Assembly: GCF_964275005.1 (NCBI RefSeq)
Contig: NC_092698.1
Location: 23,987,809 to 24,051,808, forward strand
From: Diadema setosum
Taxonomy: Eukaryota > Echinodermata > Echinoidea > Diadematoida > Diadematidae
Reading direction: 5' to 3'
DNA: 64,000 nt
Each line of letters begins with the position of its first letter. Position 1 is the first letter of the stretch. The translations under genes were made by a program, and so were the position numbers. Positions 48,111 through 62,014 of the stretch are shown here, piece after piece. The notes under the pieces are model-generated. The model was not told the origin of the DNA, ran no database searches, and saw only the letters and a program-made list of their open reading frames with translations.

Positions 48111-48168
48111 AGAAGTTGAGGAAATAGATGTGCAATATACATTGTATACCCCCTTGGCACTGTTGAAG

Positions 48169-48559
48169 TTAAAGGGACTGTACAGTACTGGTTGAGGTAG
48201 GGATTCATGTTTTGAACATTCGTAAGTGAGATAATGAAAAGCCTCTTATGAAATATGAAAGAGCATGTAATTTTAAGAAGGATTCAACGTTTATTTGATG
48301 AAAATTGGTTTTCAAATGGCCGAGATATCCAAAAAAGTGCTAATAATAAAAGGCGACATGCCCCAACTTTATTAGTATCTCTTTGTTTTACCTTGTTTTT
48401 GGATATCTCAGCCATTTCAAAACCGATTTTCATCGAATAAACTTTTGATACCCCTTAGAACCGCATGCTCTTTGACATCTCATAGAGTGGTTTTTGAATA
48501 TCTCATAAAACGTTAAAAGCTAAATCTTCACCTCGACCAGAACTGTACACACCCTTTAA
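48169..48559. mobile_element. Foldback element, copy 1
   Basis: An imperfect palindrome about 390 bp long with TTAAAGGGACTGTACAG at the left and GTACACACCCTTTAA at the right. Both arms carry GAGATATCCAAAAA / TTTTTGGATATCTC, GTTTATT and AAGAGCATG words. It holds no transposase. TTAA at both ends suggests either a TTAA or TA target. Confidence 0.75.
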
Positions 48560-48818
48560 AACATGGGAAGAACTGCTGACCACTTGATGTGATGACCACT
48601 TTTGACCCTTTCTCTTCCATTCCTTCTTCAGTTTGCACATTACAATGTGATTTTCACACAGAAGTTACCAAAAGGATTTTTTTTTTTTTTTTGGTCTGGT
48701 TTCCTTATTTTTTTCTGCCTGATAAAACTCACAACCTGGTTTGATCTCTCTTCTTAGTTTTCCTCACAACAGTTTTTATGAGGACAAAAAAGAAAAAAAA
48801 ATCTTAAAGAAGAGTCTC

Positions 48819-49210
48819 TTAAAGGGAGTGTACCGTTCTGGTCGAGGTGAGGATTTAGCTTTTGACGTTTTGCGAGATATTCAGAAACCGCTCTATGAGA
48901 TGTCAAAGAGCATGCAGTTCTAAGGGGTATCAAAAGTTTATTCAATGAAAATCGGTTTTGAAATGGCTGAGATATCCAAAAACACAGGTGAAACAAAGAG
49001 ATCCTAATAAAGTTGTGGCAGGTTGCCTTTTATTATTAGCACTTTTTGGGATATCTCAGCCATTTGAAAAACAAATTTCATCAAATAAACGTTGAATCCT
49101 TCTTAGAATTACATGGTCTTTCATATTTCATAAGAGGCTTTTCATTATCTCACTTAGGAATGTTCAAAACATGAATCCCCACCTCAACCAGTACTGTACA
49201 GTCCCTTTAA
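48819..49210. mobile_element. Foldback element, copy 2 in opposite orientation
   Basis: It begins TTAAAGGGAGTGTACCGTTC and ends GTACAGTCCCTTTAA. Its left arm matches the complement of copy 1's right arm and vice versa, so the two copies face each other across a 260-bp spacer with a T-rich tract. Confidence 0.75.
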
Positions 49211-49405
49211 CCCTTACTATGGTAAGTATTCAGTTGTGCTGATTGCCTCTAAAGTTGCAGGTTTAAAGTCGGGCACAGCTGGAGTTAAACAACTAGTCCA
49301 CTTCATATTCGATGTAACTTTAATTCATGACTTCCACATTTTTCTGAAACAGTGGTGATGATAAATCATTAAAATGTTCTACAGATAAATGATGCTATAT
49401 GAATG

Positions 49406-49410
<5 letters not shown>

Positions 49411-49441
<31 letters not shown>

Positions 49442-49551
49442 GTAATCATCGTCGTCATCATTATCATCATCATCATCATCATCATCGTAATCATCGTCAT
49501 CATCATCTTCATCATCATCATCGTCATCATTATCATCATCATCATCATTAT
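49411..49551. repeat. (ATC)n microsatellite
   Basis: Imperfect ATC/GTC/ATT trinucleotide run of about 140 bp. The His-rich frame across it is an artefact. Confidence 0.95.
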
Positions 49552-52500
49552 CTCATATCAAATCTGTCAGTGACCTCAATACAAATCTTTGTCAAATCCA
49601 CTTCTTGTTTTGGCATACGATCAGAAAGATGAATATTCACCCACTGCACCTAACTTGCAGTGATAACTTGACAATGATGCCTTTCAGAGGGAAATGGGGG
49701 TGGCAGTTTGTTTTGTTTTGTTTATCAGAATTTCTCATCTGACAAGATGGCTAGATAGATAGCCCATATTCAACTTCATTAGCTGGTCTTCTATGAGGTC
49801 CAGTTGTGAGTCCTTGGGGTAGACAATTTCATGAGGTTGTGCACCCTGCAGTGCAGCTGTTATAGTTGCCTATATGTCACCAACCACAAACACATTTTTG
49901 TAAACAAACATTTTGACAACCACAACAACAACAACAAAATGCACTCATGGTCGTGACTAGAATCACTGAGTGTAAGAACACATCAAACTTCATCACTCCA
50001 AAGCTTTGTTGCTTTATGTCTGATTTTGATCAAACGTTAAACTATTCTATCTGTTGGAGTTTACTCTTTTCCTCTAGTTCAGCTGGGACTCAGAGTGGAC
50101 CTGCACTTAAAGTGATGCTTAATGGTCCTTGAGTCATTCCTTCACGTGAACTCATGGGGATAACATATAATCGATGACTGATGCAATGAACTGGGAAGTA
50201 CTTGTGCAGAAAACAGGAAGAAAACAGAATAAAAAACACGAAGAAACACACAAGTTACAATGAAGAATAAGACAGAAAAAAAAAAGGTTTAACACACAAT
50301 CAAGCATCCATGTGTAAGCAGAAGTGTTAAGAAATAAAATGGTCTAGGCAGAACAGAAAGAGTGGCAAAAGGTAAAAAACAACAACAAAACAAAACAGAG
50401 AAACAGGTAAACAAAGCTCCATATCTTTTTATGTGTGTGTTTGATTTTTTCCCACATTTTCACTGCTCTATAATTATAGTTCTCTGATTTTTCTGGGTTT
50501 TTTTTTCATACAAAGCAACATATTAGGATGAAATTTCCCTTTAATGAACAGATATTAACAATGTCCTCACAGAATCCATTAAGCTCTATGTGCTTTATAC
50601 ATCATTATAATCTTTGAGTAATCTAATAGCATTAAGTGTGATTGCAAAAGGCACACATTTCTTTCATTTACAGCGCTTTGCTCAAGTAAATCTGTGGTGT
50701 ATGAGCAACATCAGGATATCAGGCATCCTTCACATGGCCCTTGGATGGCTGGATGGCCATCACAGAATGACGCCAACATTTCTTTGCCCTATTTTTCAAT
50801 AATAATGAGAGAGTTAATGATATCATGATCACAATCATCATCAAGCTTAATAGTGACACTTATAACAGAAGCAAGATAAAATCCTTCAGTATATGCCTGG
50901 TATAAGATAGGGGCAGAAAATTATACTTGCCTTGCCTTGAAATGCACTGTATGTTTCTAAATGCATGCATAAATTGTATCATGTGCAAAGTCTTGTAATC
51001 CACTTGGTAAACTGCACAGTATCTTTCATCAAACAATGTGATAATATGGTGATGTTTGCTCATCAGTACGTTCATGTACAACAAGCAGCGGTTTCCTGGA
51101 AAATGAACCTCGTATAGTGCATAAATCCTGCATTAACCTCACCCTGCCCTCCTCCCTCTCCCCCCCCCCCCCCCCCATCTGTCTCTCACTGTCGTATACC
51201 AGGGGCTTGCATCTAAGACAGCTAGTGCCTGGGACTTGTTTAACCTTTGACCCGCAGCTCTTCTCCAGGACAGCGTTCATTAAAGATGTCATCAAAAGCA
51301 TACGGAAGCTCTGAGTATCGCTGAGTAAAGGAGCCTAGCCTGGAAGTCGCATAGAATCAGATGATGCGCCCGGCAAAATTACCTCTGGGCCCACCAACCC
51401 CCTCTTGAGATGGGTAAGCTGATTTGCTACATCAACATTTTGACAGCAATACAATAACCCCTTTCGTCTAGGAAGTGGTAATGCCATGGATGATACATTG
51501 TATGTGTGGGATATCATCATTTCTTGGTTTCAAGGGGGTTAACTTTGTACAGAAGGAGAAATTTCAGATATGTGTACATTCGACACACAGCTACCAAGCA
51601 CATCATTTCACATGGCTCACAAAAATATACACTATGAGATTCCTGCATTTAAAGGGAATGTCACAGCAGTCATTGTATTGCATCGTGGCTAATCTCAGGA
51701 ATTAATAATGTATACGCTATACATGTAGCAAGTCTATTTTTTTTTTGCGAATCAGGACTTCCCAACAATTTTTGAGTGGTTAAATTTGCGATCATGGAGT
51801 ACATTAATGAATGGAGACATGTACACTGTATGCATGCACATTTCATTCATGTCAACGACAGAGTTACTGTACCATATTACCATACCGGTATTTTGTGAGT
51901 TGTTGAAATTGCGAAAAAATTTTGACACACAAAAATTGCAAAATAAAGAGCTTGTGACATATATGGTGTATACAGTTACAGTATTCATCTGGCCTTGCTC
52001 CCAGGGCAAATGCGACTTAATTTCTTCACACACATACACACAAACAAACACACACATACACACACACACACACACACAAACAAACACACACAATCATTGT
52101 ATGTGTATAGTTGCTTTGCAAGGACCAGTTAATGGGCAAGATTTCCAATTACTAGGTGAGAGGACGGCCTCCTCAAAAGGTGATGCTGGATTCAAAATAG
52201 CAGTCAATCAGTGGGACCTGATGAGAATTCTCGTAGGACATAATATACCAAGAAACTACGTGTACCATGTTGTCTGCAGTGCCGGCACACATCATCTCCA
52301 TCATTTCTGCCCACAACACTGTATCTCAATAGCACAAATTCTTTATCACCTGGACACTTTTCATTTCCGATTTGTATACCTTCTGAAATCTGAATTTCAT
52401 ATGGCACTTCACAGTCATAAAAATGTTTCCTGTCCCGAGTAGATGGGTGGGGGTGAGTGGTGGGTCTGTATGGGGGATGGGGTTGGGGCATTTCTCTTTT

Positions 52501-52736
52501 GCATTTAAGGGTTGTTTTTATTTTTTTAATTACTGGTAATGAGCCATATCTGCAGCAGCTCAATGACAGAAATAAACTTGTGAGTATACAGATCTTGAGG
52601 GACTGACTGAAAGAGCTAAGAATATGTACAATATTCACATAGAAGAAAAACACTTCGTCTCAAGGATTCATCAATTTTAGTGACTATGCATGTGTATGCA
52701 TGTGTCAAGGATTCATCAATTTTAGTGACTATGCAT

Positions 52737-52774
<38 letters not shown>

Positions 52775-53941
52775 ATGTAACGGCAAACTGATGGGCAGAG
52801 TCAGTGACAGGGAGCAAAAGAGCAGATAATTACACATATGCAATGATAAGCCATTCCACCATTAGACAACGTTGATAATGAGAGACGCCATTGATATGAC
52901 AACCTCAGTTACTGTGACAACAGCACAATGTAGGAAGGATCATCTTCAGCCGCATGATATTTCGGTAAAAATTGGCTGATGCCAGCTAGTGTTGCAAGCT
53001 CCATTACTCACATTGCTTTAGTTGCCTCACCAAATGAACTGACCAATCCATCTGGATTTGTCCTGTGTTCTCCATGAGCATCCCGCATTCGATATTGGTT
53101 CCACCCCACTTCCACGTCGACCCCATAAACTTGACCCTGCCGTATGAGCGGCACACATTTGCATTCGCCTTGCATATTGTACACGGCTCATTAATTCCTT
53201 GCATACTAGAGCTCAATCTAAATTACTCCAAGAGGAATGAGATTAGTCTGAAAAGCAGAGTTACTCTATCAAACATTGACATTTTGTGGCATGATGCAAA
53301 ACAGTAAATTCTAAAAAGCAAAGCAGAGCAAAACAAAACAAAGAAATTTGTTAGATTCAAAGCTCACCAAAGTCTTGCTGTAAGAATAAACTAGCTTTAC
53401 TCTGTTCATGAAAAGATAGTTTGCAAATGACACATGAAGGAATATAGGGAACTTACTGATTGTAATGATACAGCTCAGTTATGTCCATTTACGAATAGAT
53501 CAATCAACTACGTATGCACTTCTCAAATACTTTTTAAATGTCTGCCAATCCTACAAAGCTTTAATGCTTCAATTACTTTGTACAACACAAATGAATTTGG
53601 AGCTTTTATGATTGCAAATTTCTAATAGCTGATACTGACAGAATAAATGATGCAAATATACACTACAGAAAGTTTTCGAGGTTGTTTGGTACGGTACCCA
53701 AAGACAATTTGATTTTACATCTCTGTCTGACTAGTGGTATACGCAGAATGTGCATATGATTTGGCAAGCTACAACCCAGTGCAACATCATACCCCAAATT
53801 ATGCTGTTGTACGTACAGCCCCATCTCATGTTCTCAAATGTACAGTTACACACTGCTATCGTAAGACTGTTATTTTGTCATTTACTTTGCTGTATATATC
53901 TCGTTTGTCTACTCTCCTTCTGTTGTCTGTCTAGACTTGTA
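49552..53941. other. Gene-free stretch upstream of the NAXE exons
   Basis: No recognisable exon, though it may be NAXE intron. It holds a C tract at 51162-51176, a (CA)n-type run at 52028-52092, a tandem duplication at 52660-52750, and a short minus-strand frame at 53004-53216 that I could not assign. Confidence 0.45.
52660..52750 (+). repeat. 45-bp tandem duplication leading into (GT)n
   Basis: TCAAGGATTCATCAATTTTA followed by GTGACTATGCATGTGTATG occurs twice with a 45-bp period (52660 and 52705), followed by a GT microsatellite to about 52770. Confidence 0.85.
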
Positions 53942-54034
53942 TTAACCCGTTGAGGACAAGTCCCGAGTCTACTCAGGTAGGGGTCTATGGGAAGTACGTG
54001 TTGTAGCAAAATAAACCTGTCCTCAACGGATTAA
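53942..54034. mobile_element. TTAA palindromic MITE, further copy
   Basis: TTAACCCGTTGAGGACAAGT, the degraded inner palindrome CCCGAGTCTACTCAGG, GGTCTATGGGAAGTACGTG, TTGTAGCAAAATAAACC, TGTCCTCAACGGATTAA. Full length, 93 bp. Confidence 0.75.
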
Positions 54035-55117
54035 TTCACACTTTAGGCTGCTTTTCAGCACTGCCTTAATTCAGTTAAGTTAATGATATTCAGTTGTCAC
54101 CTCCATCACCATTGCTTCAGATAACTTTCCTCTTGTTCAGTTATGTCACCTTCATTCTTTCTCTATTCAGGCGTGTTCACTCGTTCCATCCCACACCTGA
54201 TTCTTTAATTAAGCCAAGACAGCTCCCATTCTAATGTGATCACCCCCTCCCACTTCTATCATCTCATGCCCTTCTTTACCCATTGGTTGATTTATTGAAT
54301 TAGACTGCTCCATTTCATTGGAGTCTTCCATTCCTTTCTATTTCTATTGGTTCTTGTAGATAATTTGAATGTATGTAAACATTAGTTATGTAAATTATGT
54401 TTCTTTGGAAGTTCCACTAAGGGTGACTAGCCTCAGAATAAAATCAGAGTACTACCAGACTTCTTCCAGATCAGTCATTTTTATTTGCAACTCCTCTAAG
54501 TTTTCACTATATTAAGTTATTTTCCTTTTTGAAATACATGTACACTTCAGTTCGAAGATGGGAGTACACATTTCTTAATTTCTCAACATTAATTTTGACA
54601 TCCTACACTATTATGGCAACCAAATTTTTACATTTGGTGATATCTTAATCAGAGACAAAGGAAGAAAAATGATAAATTATGGGATTTAATTTTTATATGT
54701 GGCATTTATCTTTTGTGTTAAAATCACAAATACAACAAAATGTTCTTGCAACAAAAACAAACAAAATACTAAATACTGCATCATTTTGTAGCTCTGTTTG
54801 AGTGACAGCTGCTCTGTTGCAAGAAAATACAAACAGGAGTGACATCACGGAGGCAGTGATTACTTGGGGTCATCTTCAATATCAAGCTCTGCTTTCAAAC
54901 ATGAAGACAGTCCCAAGCATTTGCTTTATTTTCTTGAAATCTTATTTGAAGTATTTTCTGTGCTACTGTACATTCAATACAATATTGCTTTGTCATCCTT
55001 ACTTTGTTTTTCTTACGATCATATTATGTATAATGTTACATTGATGCATGCAATTCATATAATTCTGCCAAAACTTTGTATGATTTAATTATTCTGTATT
55101 GAAAAATGAAATGAAGA
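54035..55117. other. Gene-free stretch before the LTR element
   Basis: No coding sequence recognised. The segment around 54390-54450 (GGAAGTTCCACTAAGGGTGA..CAGAATAAAATCAG) looks like a LINE 3' UTR but has no reverse transcriptase beside it. Confidence 0.4.
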
Positions 55118-56446
55118 TGTAGCGCCCGCCCGGGGAGGGGGGCGTGTCTGAATAGACAAGAGAAGATAAGACACTGTGTCAAGCTTGGATGCGTGGTACA
55201 ACAGAGTGATTTTATTCTATATCTCTACTTCAACAACTAATAATCATATATCGAAATGGAAAATGTATATTTACAAATGAATATTTACATAACAAACACT
55301 ATAAAATGTACTGATGAACGTCTCATCATAACTTGTAACGCTTCATGATACGAATTGTATCGATTATACCATAATAACGACAACAGTAACAATAACCACT
55401 CCTTATAACCCGAAACACTTCATTCTTTAAAACACTATTAACATATCTAACAATCCTCCGATATATCAGTCTATCATTCCTTGGAATGAACTTTTCATAA
55501 TTCTTGAAACTAATCAACCAAAACTCATTCTTAACTCTCAGATTACCTTTGTAATCCTTTTGCCTTTAAAAACAAACATAACCAAATTAATATTAAATTC
55601 ACAAAATACAAATGTAAAGTCTGTAGCTAATCAGCCATCATATTCATGCCTTCAAAATAACCTTGTTATCTTGCATGAGTAAACCTGACATCTAACATGT
55701 ATTTCACCATGACTAAATTGTCATGAAATAATATACTAAAATATATTCTTCTTTCAATCTTTAACTCTCTTTTTACTTTCAGCAACTCAATGAATATAAC
55801 TACAAGAATGTTAGCATTATCATCCCTATAATTTCTACTCAATGATTTACTATCTTTAATCTCTAAGACTGCAGGTCATTCGTGCGCACAAGACCCTTGA
55901 AATAATAATATTTCACTCTCAGTCTTCACTATTAACACATAATCATTTGCTCTGCAAATGCATTTCTTCATGTATTCTAGAAGCTATCATAACTTCGCAT
56001 AACATGACTAAACGCTGAAGGTATAAGCTGTACCTTGCCATTACTTCTAACTCTCATAACTTTACATAAAATCTATATTAACCTTGCCCTTCTGAGGCCA
56101 GACGCACGCTATTCACTAGCATTTATATATACAAGCACTACCAGGTGACAATAAACTAGACATACACAATGTAACCAACTACAACACTACAGCATTCCCA
56201 CACTCTGGTAGGGGCTTAATCCTAGAACTAAACAAATCACAGACTGCCCAAACTTCCTGCCTCAGCACTGAACACAGCATCTCAAACAGCTACTTTTATT
56301 CAAGGCTGGTAATACACTACATCATGCAGTCTCTTCTCTTTCAGGTGAGGAGAAGAGTGAGGAAATCTCCTCATAAAGCTCAAACTAAAACAAAGAGACC
56401 GGCTGACTGTTCAGCACCAACGTTTTCTCAATGAATGGAGTAGAGG

Positions 56447-56484
<38 letters not shown>

Positions 56485-57684
56485 AAGAAAAAGAGGGGAG
56501 AGAGAACTAAAGCAGGCAGTTACACTAGTCTATGTTCAGACCCTTTTTGCTGAAAATTCACTAGCCATTGGGTTCACCCTGTAATACACTATATTTACAT
56601 ATCTAATAATTTAAAGATGAACAGGTAACATACTGTAACTCCAAATGCATCCTCAAAGCAGTAAGTCACATCAATGTTATATCACCATACCTTTTGCACA
56701 TGTAGAAATACTCCAAGTAGGTCTAGATTGTGAGACTAATCTCTTACTTGGAGAAGTTCTCATAAAGTTTCTTATCAGCATTGTTTCTCACCCCTGCAGC
56801 TTTCTGGTCAGTTCTTTGTTCTAGTGTGAATCATGGGGGTGCGTTGGCACTCTTTTCATTACACTCCTTCAATACCCTATGTACTACCCTGTGCTGGGTG
56901 TGTTCATACTCAAGGAAGGTATATACAATTCTAGTGCTGCATGCGTAACAGCACTGCTTCTGACCCAACGTGTATCCAGCTATTTTCGATCACACACTAT
57001 ATACATAGTACATTGCCTTTATACATTCTCAACTCATTCATCAACTCCCATGTGTCTGACATCATACAATATTATCTATCATGTCACACCTACACAACCA
57101 ATAAGTAGATATTTAAGGTATATATTATAAAACATTAAGTCTCATCATAGTTTTCTTGCCAGAGGAATATTATGACATATATTCTTGGTTGAGATGGAAC
57201 ATTCTTGTTTTACCAAATTCTCGAAAACTTAGATAGAGAGTGACATGGAGCTTTCATTCACTCAAGTTTCTTACAAAACATATAATAATTACATTTCTGT
57301 TCACAAAAGCATCTCGTACAGGGATAGCTCTCATTGTATTTCTCAAAACATGTTTGATTCAATAATCATTCTGAGAGAATAACTATTAAAAGTATGAAAA
57401 AGGTATTTCTTACCTGAATAGACAAGAGAAGATAAGACACTGTGTCAAGCTTGGATGCGTGGTACAACAGAGTGAAGAACCAAGCCAACATCCAAGCTGG
57501 TTGGGCTTTTCTTATCTCTCTTCCAAGAAAGGGGCTGGGCCACTCTCCAAATGGGGAGGGGCAGCATCTCACTTTGAGGGACAAATATCTATTTACCTTC
57601 ATGGTCAATTGCCATTAGGGTAGAGAGGTACAATACAGTAACACAAAAAATAGGGGGGGGGGGGCAATTCTGTGGGGCTCCACA
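55118..57684 (-). repeat. 3' LTR of the element
   Basis: TG..CA-bounded, 2567 bp. It includes a (GA)n run near 56447-56482 and a G run near 57653-57664, the two places where it differs in length from the other LTR. Short open frames inside are identical in the two LTRs and are not evidence of genes. Confidence 0.85.
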
Positions 57685-59444
57685 CCTTCCCCTCCAAAAA
57701 CAAAATGTCCCCTGGACATTTTAAACGTTTCTTGTAATCATCTAAACAATTTGTGCATTCGCGAAGAGATGCGTGTGTGAACGTCATTGCACTCAGTCTG
57801 ATCAACACATATTATCATCGTTCCTATCTTTATAACATATCAGCATTACACTCGACAGCATCATGATAATTGTATCATTACTGAATAACTGACGCAATAT
57901 GCTGAATATCAGTGTCTTCATATTTAACTGTTCAAGAACGCTGTTTGCAAAAAAAAAAAAATTCTTTAGTTGTGCTCCTCGACACTAACTTTCAGAGGAT
58001 ATCATGTTATTTTCTTCCTCACAGTGTGCCAAAATTATATACACAAAGCACCATTAATTTGATCTTTGGTGCATTTTGCTGCTTTACATCAAATTCAATA
58101 TCCTACCAATTTCAAACTATCATTTCTTTCATGTTGAATCTATCCCTTGAAATATAAATCTTAATGGTTTCTCCAGCCCTAAACTCAATTTGATCACGCT
58201 TGTAATGGCATGGCAGGTCCTGACATCTCCAAGGGGAAGTGACGTGACCGGAAGTTCTGCAGATCTCCTGGTCCCAGCGGTGGCAATTGGTAGTGAGGTC
58301 TGGAGTACGCCGGTAAGCCTTGCGTCCAGGGCTGGGGTACATGTGACGTCTGCCGCTGCTCATGTGGAGCCGGTGGTCGTGGCCCGGGTTGTAGCGACGG
58401 TTGAAGATGTAGTTGCGTTGGTGGTTGCGGTGGTGTTTGCAGTGACTGATGGATGGGGATTTGCGGAGGTGGGTATGGAGTGGGTGGAAATGGAGGCGGC
58501 GCTGAATGGTAGTGTTGAACCGGCGGCCGAAGTGGTGGGAAGAAGTGTTTACCGTTTGTAGGATATGAAGTATCTGACGTCATGTTCTTCTCTTGGTGAC
58601 CAGTTACCATGGCTACATTCTGATTTTCTGTGTCAGGATGTATGACCGGCTGACCTAGAGTATCGTAGGTGAAGGTTGTTGGTGTTCTCCTTCGTCTTGA
58701 ACTCCTTCGTCAAATCATGATACAGTTCTGTTGCTTCTTTTTCCCTGTAGTGGCTGCGAAGCAGTCGCCTCAGAACTGGTAAATCAAGATCTGGTTTGGA
58801 CTCCAGGTAGGCGCGAAGAGGTAAACCAGGAACCATGGATCCTATGATTGCGTCTACAATCTCTTCTTCCCCATACCCCCGAGTCAGTCCGCGGTCTATT
58901 TGGTGGACGAGGCTGGAAAACGACAGCTTTGATCCTTCTGCCCAGCCTCACCGATCTGCCCTTTGATCTTAAACTCTCGTCGGTACTGGTCATGGATCAC
59001 TGATGCTTTCTTGGTCGGGATGGTGAGCTCCACCTCAGGCAGGGTCTTGACCTTTTCCTCCTCAGGTAAGGTCTTGACCGTCTCCATCTCAGGTGGTGCT
59101 TCAGCTTTTCCTCCAGTCATCTTCCTGATGCTCATCCCGATGCTCTGGAGCAACTCCATCCCACCATCCGTCCTCCCCTCCACCTCATCACTGCAAAGAA
59201 AAGAAGTGACCACACGCAACACACCCAATTTTCCTTTCTTAGCAACTACCGTTACCTTCTCTTCTGGGATGCCGCACACGGTTGCAACTTGCTTCAGCTG
59301 CTCTTCTGTCAGTGTAGGCAGAGTGGCGAGGATTTCCGTCGAGAGTTCATCCATCCTGGGTCCAGATTCGTGTAGGTTAAGGACGACAAATTAGCATCAC
59401 GAGCTCCTTTTCTGCGTTTGCCGTCCTGGCAGGGTTGCCAGATT
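57685..59444 (-). other. Interior of the LTR element with gag-like remains
   Basis: Near its 5' side (59354-58896) a minus-strand segment begins MDELSTEILATLPTLTEEQ, a helical N-terminus like those of retrotransposon Gag proteins. A Pro-rich section follows at 58610-58194. Treated as a fossil; no pol region is present. Confidence 0.6.
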
Positions 59445-60773
59445 TGTAGCGCCCGCCCGGGGAGGGGGGCGTGTCTGAATAGACAAGAGAAGATAAGACA
59501 CTGTGTCAAGCTTGGATGCGTGGTACAACAGAGTGATTTTATTCTATATCTCTACTTCAACAACTAATAATCATATATCGAAATGGAAAATGTATATTTA
59601 CAAATGAATATTTACATAACAAACACTATAAAATGTACTGATGAACGTCTCATCATAACTTGTAACGCTTCATGATACGAATTGTATCGATTATACCATA
59701 ATAACGACAACAGTAACAATAACCACTCCTTATAACCCGAAACACTTCATTCTTTAAAACACTATTAACATATCTAACAATCCTCCGATATATCAGTCTA
59801 TCATTCCTTGGAATGAACTTTTCATAATTCTTGAAACTAATCAACCAAAACTCATTCTTAACTCTCAGATTACCTTTGTAATCCTTTTGCCTTTAAAAAC
59901 AAACATAACCAAATTAATATTAAATTCACAAAATACAAATGTAAAGTCTGTAGCTAATCAGCCATCATATTCATGCCTTCAAAATAACCTTGTTATCTTG
60001 CATGAGTAAACCTGACATCTAACATGTATTTCACCATGACTAAATTGTCATGAAATAATATACTAAAATATATTCTTCTTTCAATCTTTAACTCTCTTTT
60101 TACTTTCAGCAACTCAATGAATATAACTACAAGAATGTTAGCATTATCATCCCTATAATTTCTACTCAATGATTTACTATCTTTAATCTCTAAGACTGCA
60201 GGTCATTCGTGCGCACAAGACCCTTGAAATAATAATATTTCACTCTCAGTCTTCACTATTAACACATAATCATTTGCTCTGCAAATGCATTTCTTCATGT
60301 ATTCTAGAAGCTATCATAACTTCGCATAACATGACTAAACGCTGAAGGTATAAGCTGTACCTTGCCATTACTTCTAACTCTCATAACTTTACATAAAATC
60401 TATATTAACCTTGCCCTTCTGAGGCCAGACGCACGCTATTCACTAGCATTTATATATACAAGCACTACCAGGTGACAATAAACTAGACATACACAATGTA
60501 ACCAACTACAACACTACAGCATTCCCACACTCTGGTAGGGGCTTAATCCTAGAACTAAACAAATCACAGACTGCCCAAACTTCCTGCCTCAGCACTGAAC
60601 ACAGCATCTCAAACAGCTACTTTTATTCAAGGCTGGTAATACACTACATCATGCAGTCTCTTCTCTTTCAGGTGAGGAGAAGAGTGAGGAAATCTCCTCA
60701 TAAAGCTCAAACTAAAACAAAGAGACCGGCTGACTGTTCAGCACCAACGTTTTCTCAATGAATGGAGTAGAGG

Positions 60774-60813
<40 letters not shown>

Positions 60814-62014
60814 AAGAAAAAGAGGGGAGAGAGAACTAAAGCAGGCAGTTACACTAGTCTATGTTCAGACCCTTTTTGCTGAAAATTCACTAGCCATTGG
60901 GTTCACCCTGTAATACACTATATTTACATATCTAATAATTTAAAGATGAACAGGTAACATACTGTAACTCCAAATGCATCCTCAAAGCAGTAAGTCACAT
61001 CAATGTTATATCACCATACCTTTTGCACATGTAGAAATACTCCAAGTAGGTCTAGATTGTGAGACTAATCTCTTACTTGGAGAAGTTCTCATAAAGTTTC
61101 TTATCAGCATTGTTTCTCACCCCTGCAGCTTTCTGGTCAGTTCTTTGTTCTAGTGTGAATCATGGGGGTGCGTTGGCACTCTTTTCATTACACTCCTTCA
61201 ATACCCTATGTACTACCCTGTGCTGGGTGTGTTCATACTCAAGGAAGGTATATACAATTCTAGTGCTGCATGCGTAACAGCACTGCTTCTGACCCAACGT
61301 GTATCCAGCTATTTTCGATCACACACTATATACATAGTACATTGCCTTTATACATTCTCAACTCATTCATCAACTCCCATGTGTCTGACATCATACAATA
61401 TTATCTATCATGTCACACCTACACAACCAATAAGTAGATATTTAAGGTATATATTATAAAACATTAAGTCTCATCATAGTTTTCTTGCCAGAGGAATATT
61501 ATGACATATATTCTTGGTTGAGATGGAACATTCTTGTTTTACCAAATTCTCGAAAACTTAGATAGAGAGTGACATGGAGCTTTCATTCACTCAAGTTTCT
61601 TACAAAACATATAATAATTACATTTCTGTTCACAAAAGCATCTCGTACAGGGATAGCTCTCATTGTATTTCTCAAAACATGTTTGATTCAATAATCATTC
61701 TGAGAGAATAACTATTAAAAGTATGAAAAAGGTATTTCTTACCTGAATAGACAAGAGAAGATAAGACACTGTGTCAAGCTTGGATGCGTGGTACAACAGA
61801 GTGAAGAACCAAGCCAACATCCAAGCTGGTTGGGCTTTTCTTATCTCTCTTCCAAGAAAGGGGCTGGGCCACTCTCCAAATGGGGAGGGGCAGCATCTCA
61901 CTTTGAGGGACAAATATCTATTTACCTTCATGGTCAATTGCCATTAGGGTAGAGAGGTACAATACAGTAACACAAAAAATAGGGGGGGGGGGGGCAATTC
62001 TGTGGGGCTCCACA
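59445..62014 (-). repeat. 5' LTR of the element
   Basis: 2570 bp, TG..CA-bounded, with the GA run near 60776-60812 and G run near 61982-61994. Otherwise it matches the other LTR wherever I compared them. Confidence 0.85.

Larger units (their letters stand above)
55118..62014 (-). mobile_element. LTR retrotransposon fossil, non-autonomous, long LTRs
   Basis: Two direct repeats of about 2.57 kb, each starting TGTAGCGCCC and ending GGGCTCCACA on the plus strand, flank a 1.76-kb interior. A 4-bp duplication AAGA lies immediately outside both ends. The transcribed strand is minus: a purine tract GGAGGGGAAGG abuts the 3' LTR, and a candidate primer-binding site TGGCAACCCTGCC lies four bases inside the 5' LTR. 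The LTRs appear identical except in a GA and a G run, so insertion is recent. The interior has gag-like remains only, interrupted about twice; I recognise no protease, reverse transcriptase, integrase or envelope. Superfamily undecided (Gypsy-like is a guess). Confidence 0.85.

Noticed and set aside
51786-52442. 218-residue plus-strand open frame
   Set aside because: Composition follows a (CA)n tract, no family resemblance, no splice signals, and codon use looks random.
52204-52653. 149-residue minus-strand frame ending near VLREFSSGPTD
   Set aside because: No recognisable motif and an unconvincing Pro-rich middle from a low-complexity segment.
53004-53216. Minus-strand frame with KFMGSTWKWGGTNIECGML as a possible exon
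   Set aside because: It looks protein-like and has a GTGAGG donor-like end, but there is no good acceptor tract and I recognise no family; it does not match NAXE.
59421-59444. Assigning the LTR element's primer to a particular tRNA
   Set aside because: The TGGCAACCCTGCC site is well placed but I could not match it confidently to a known tRNA 3' end.
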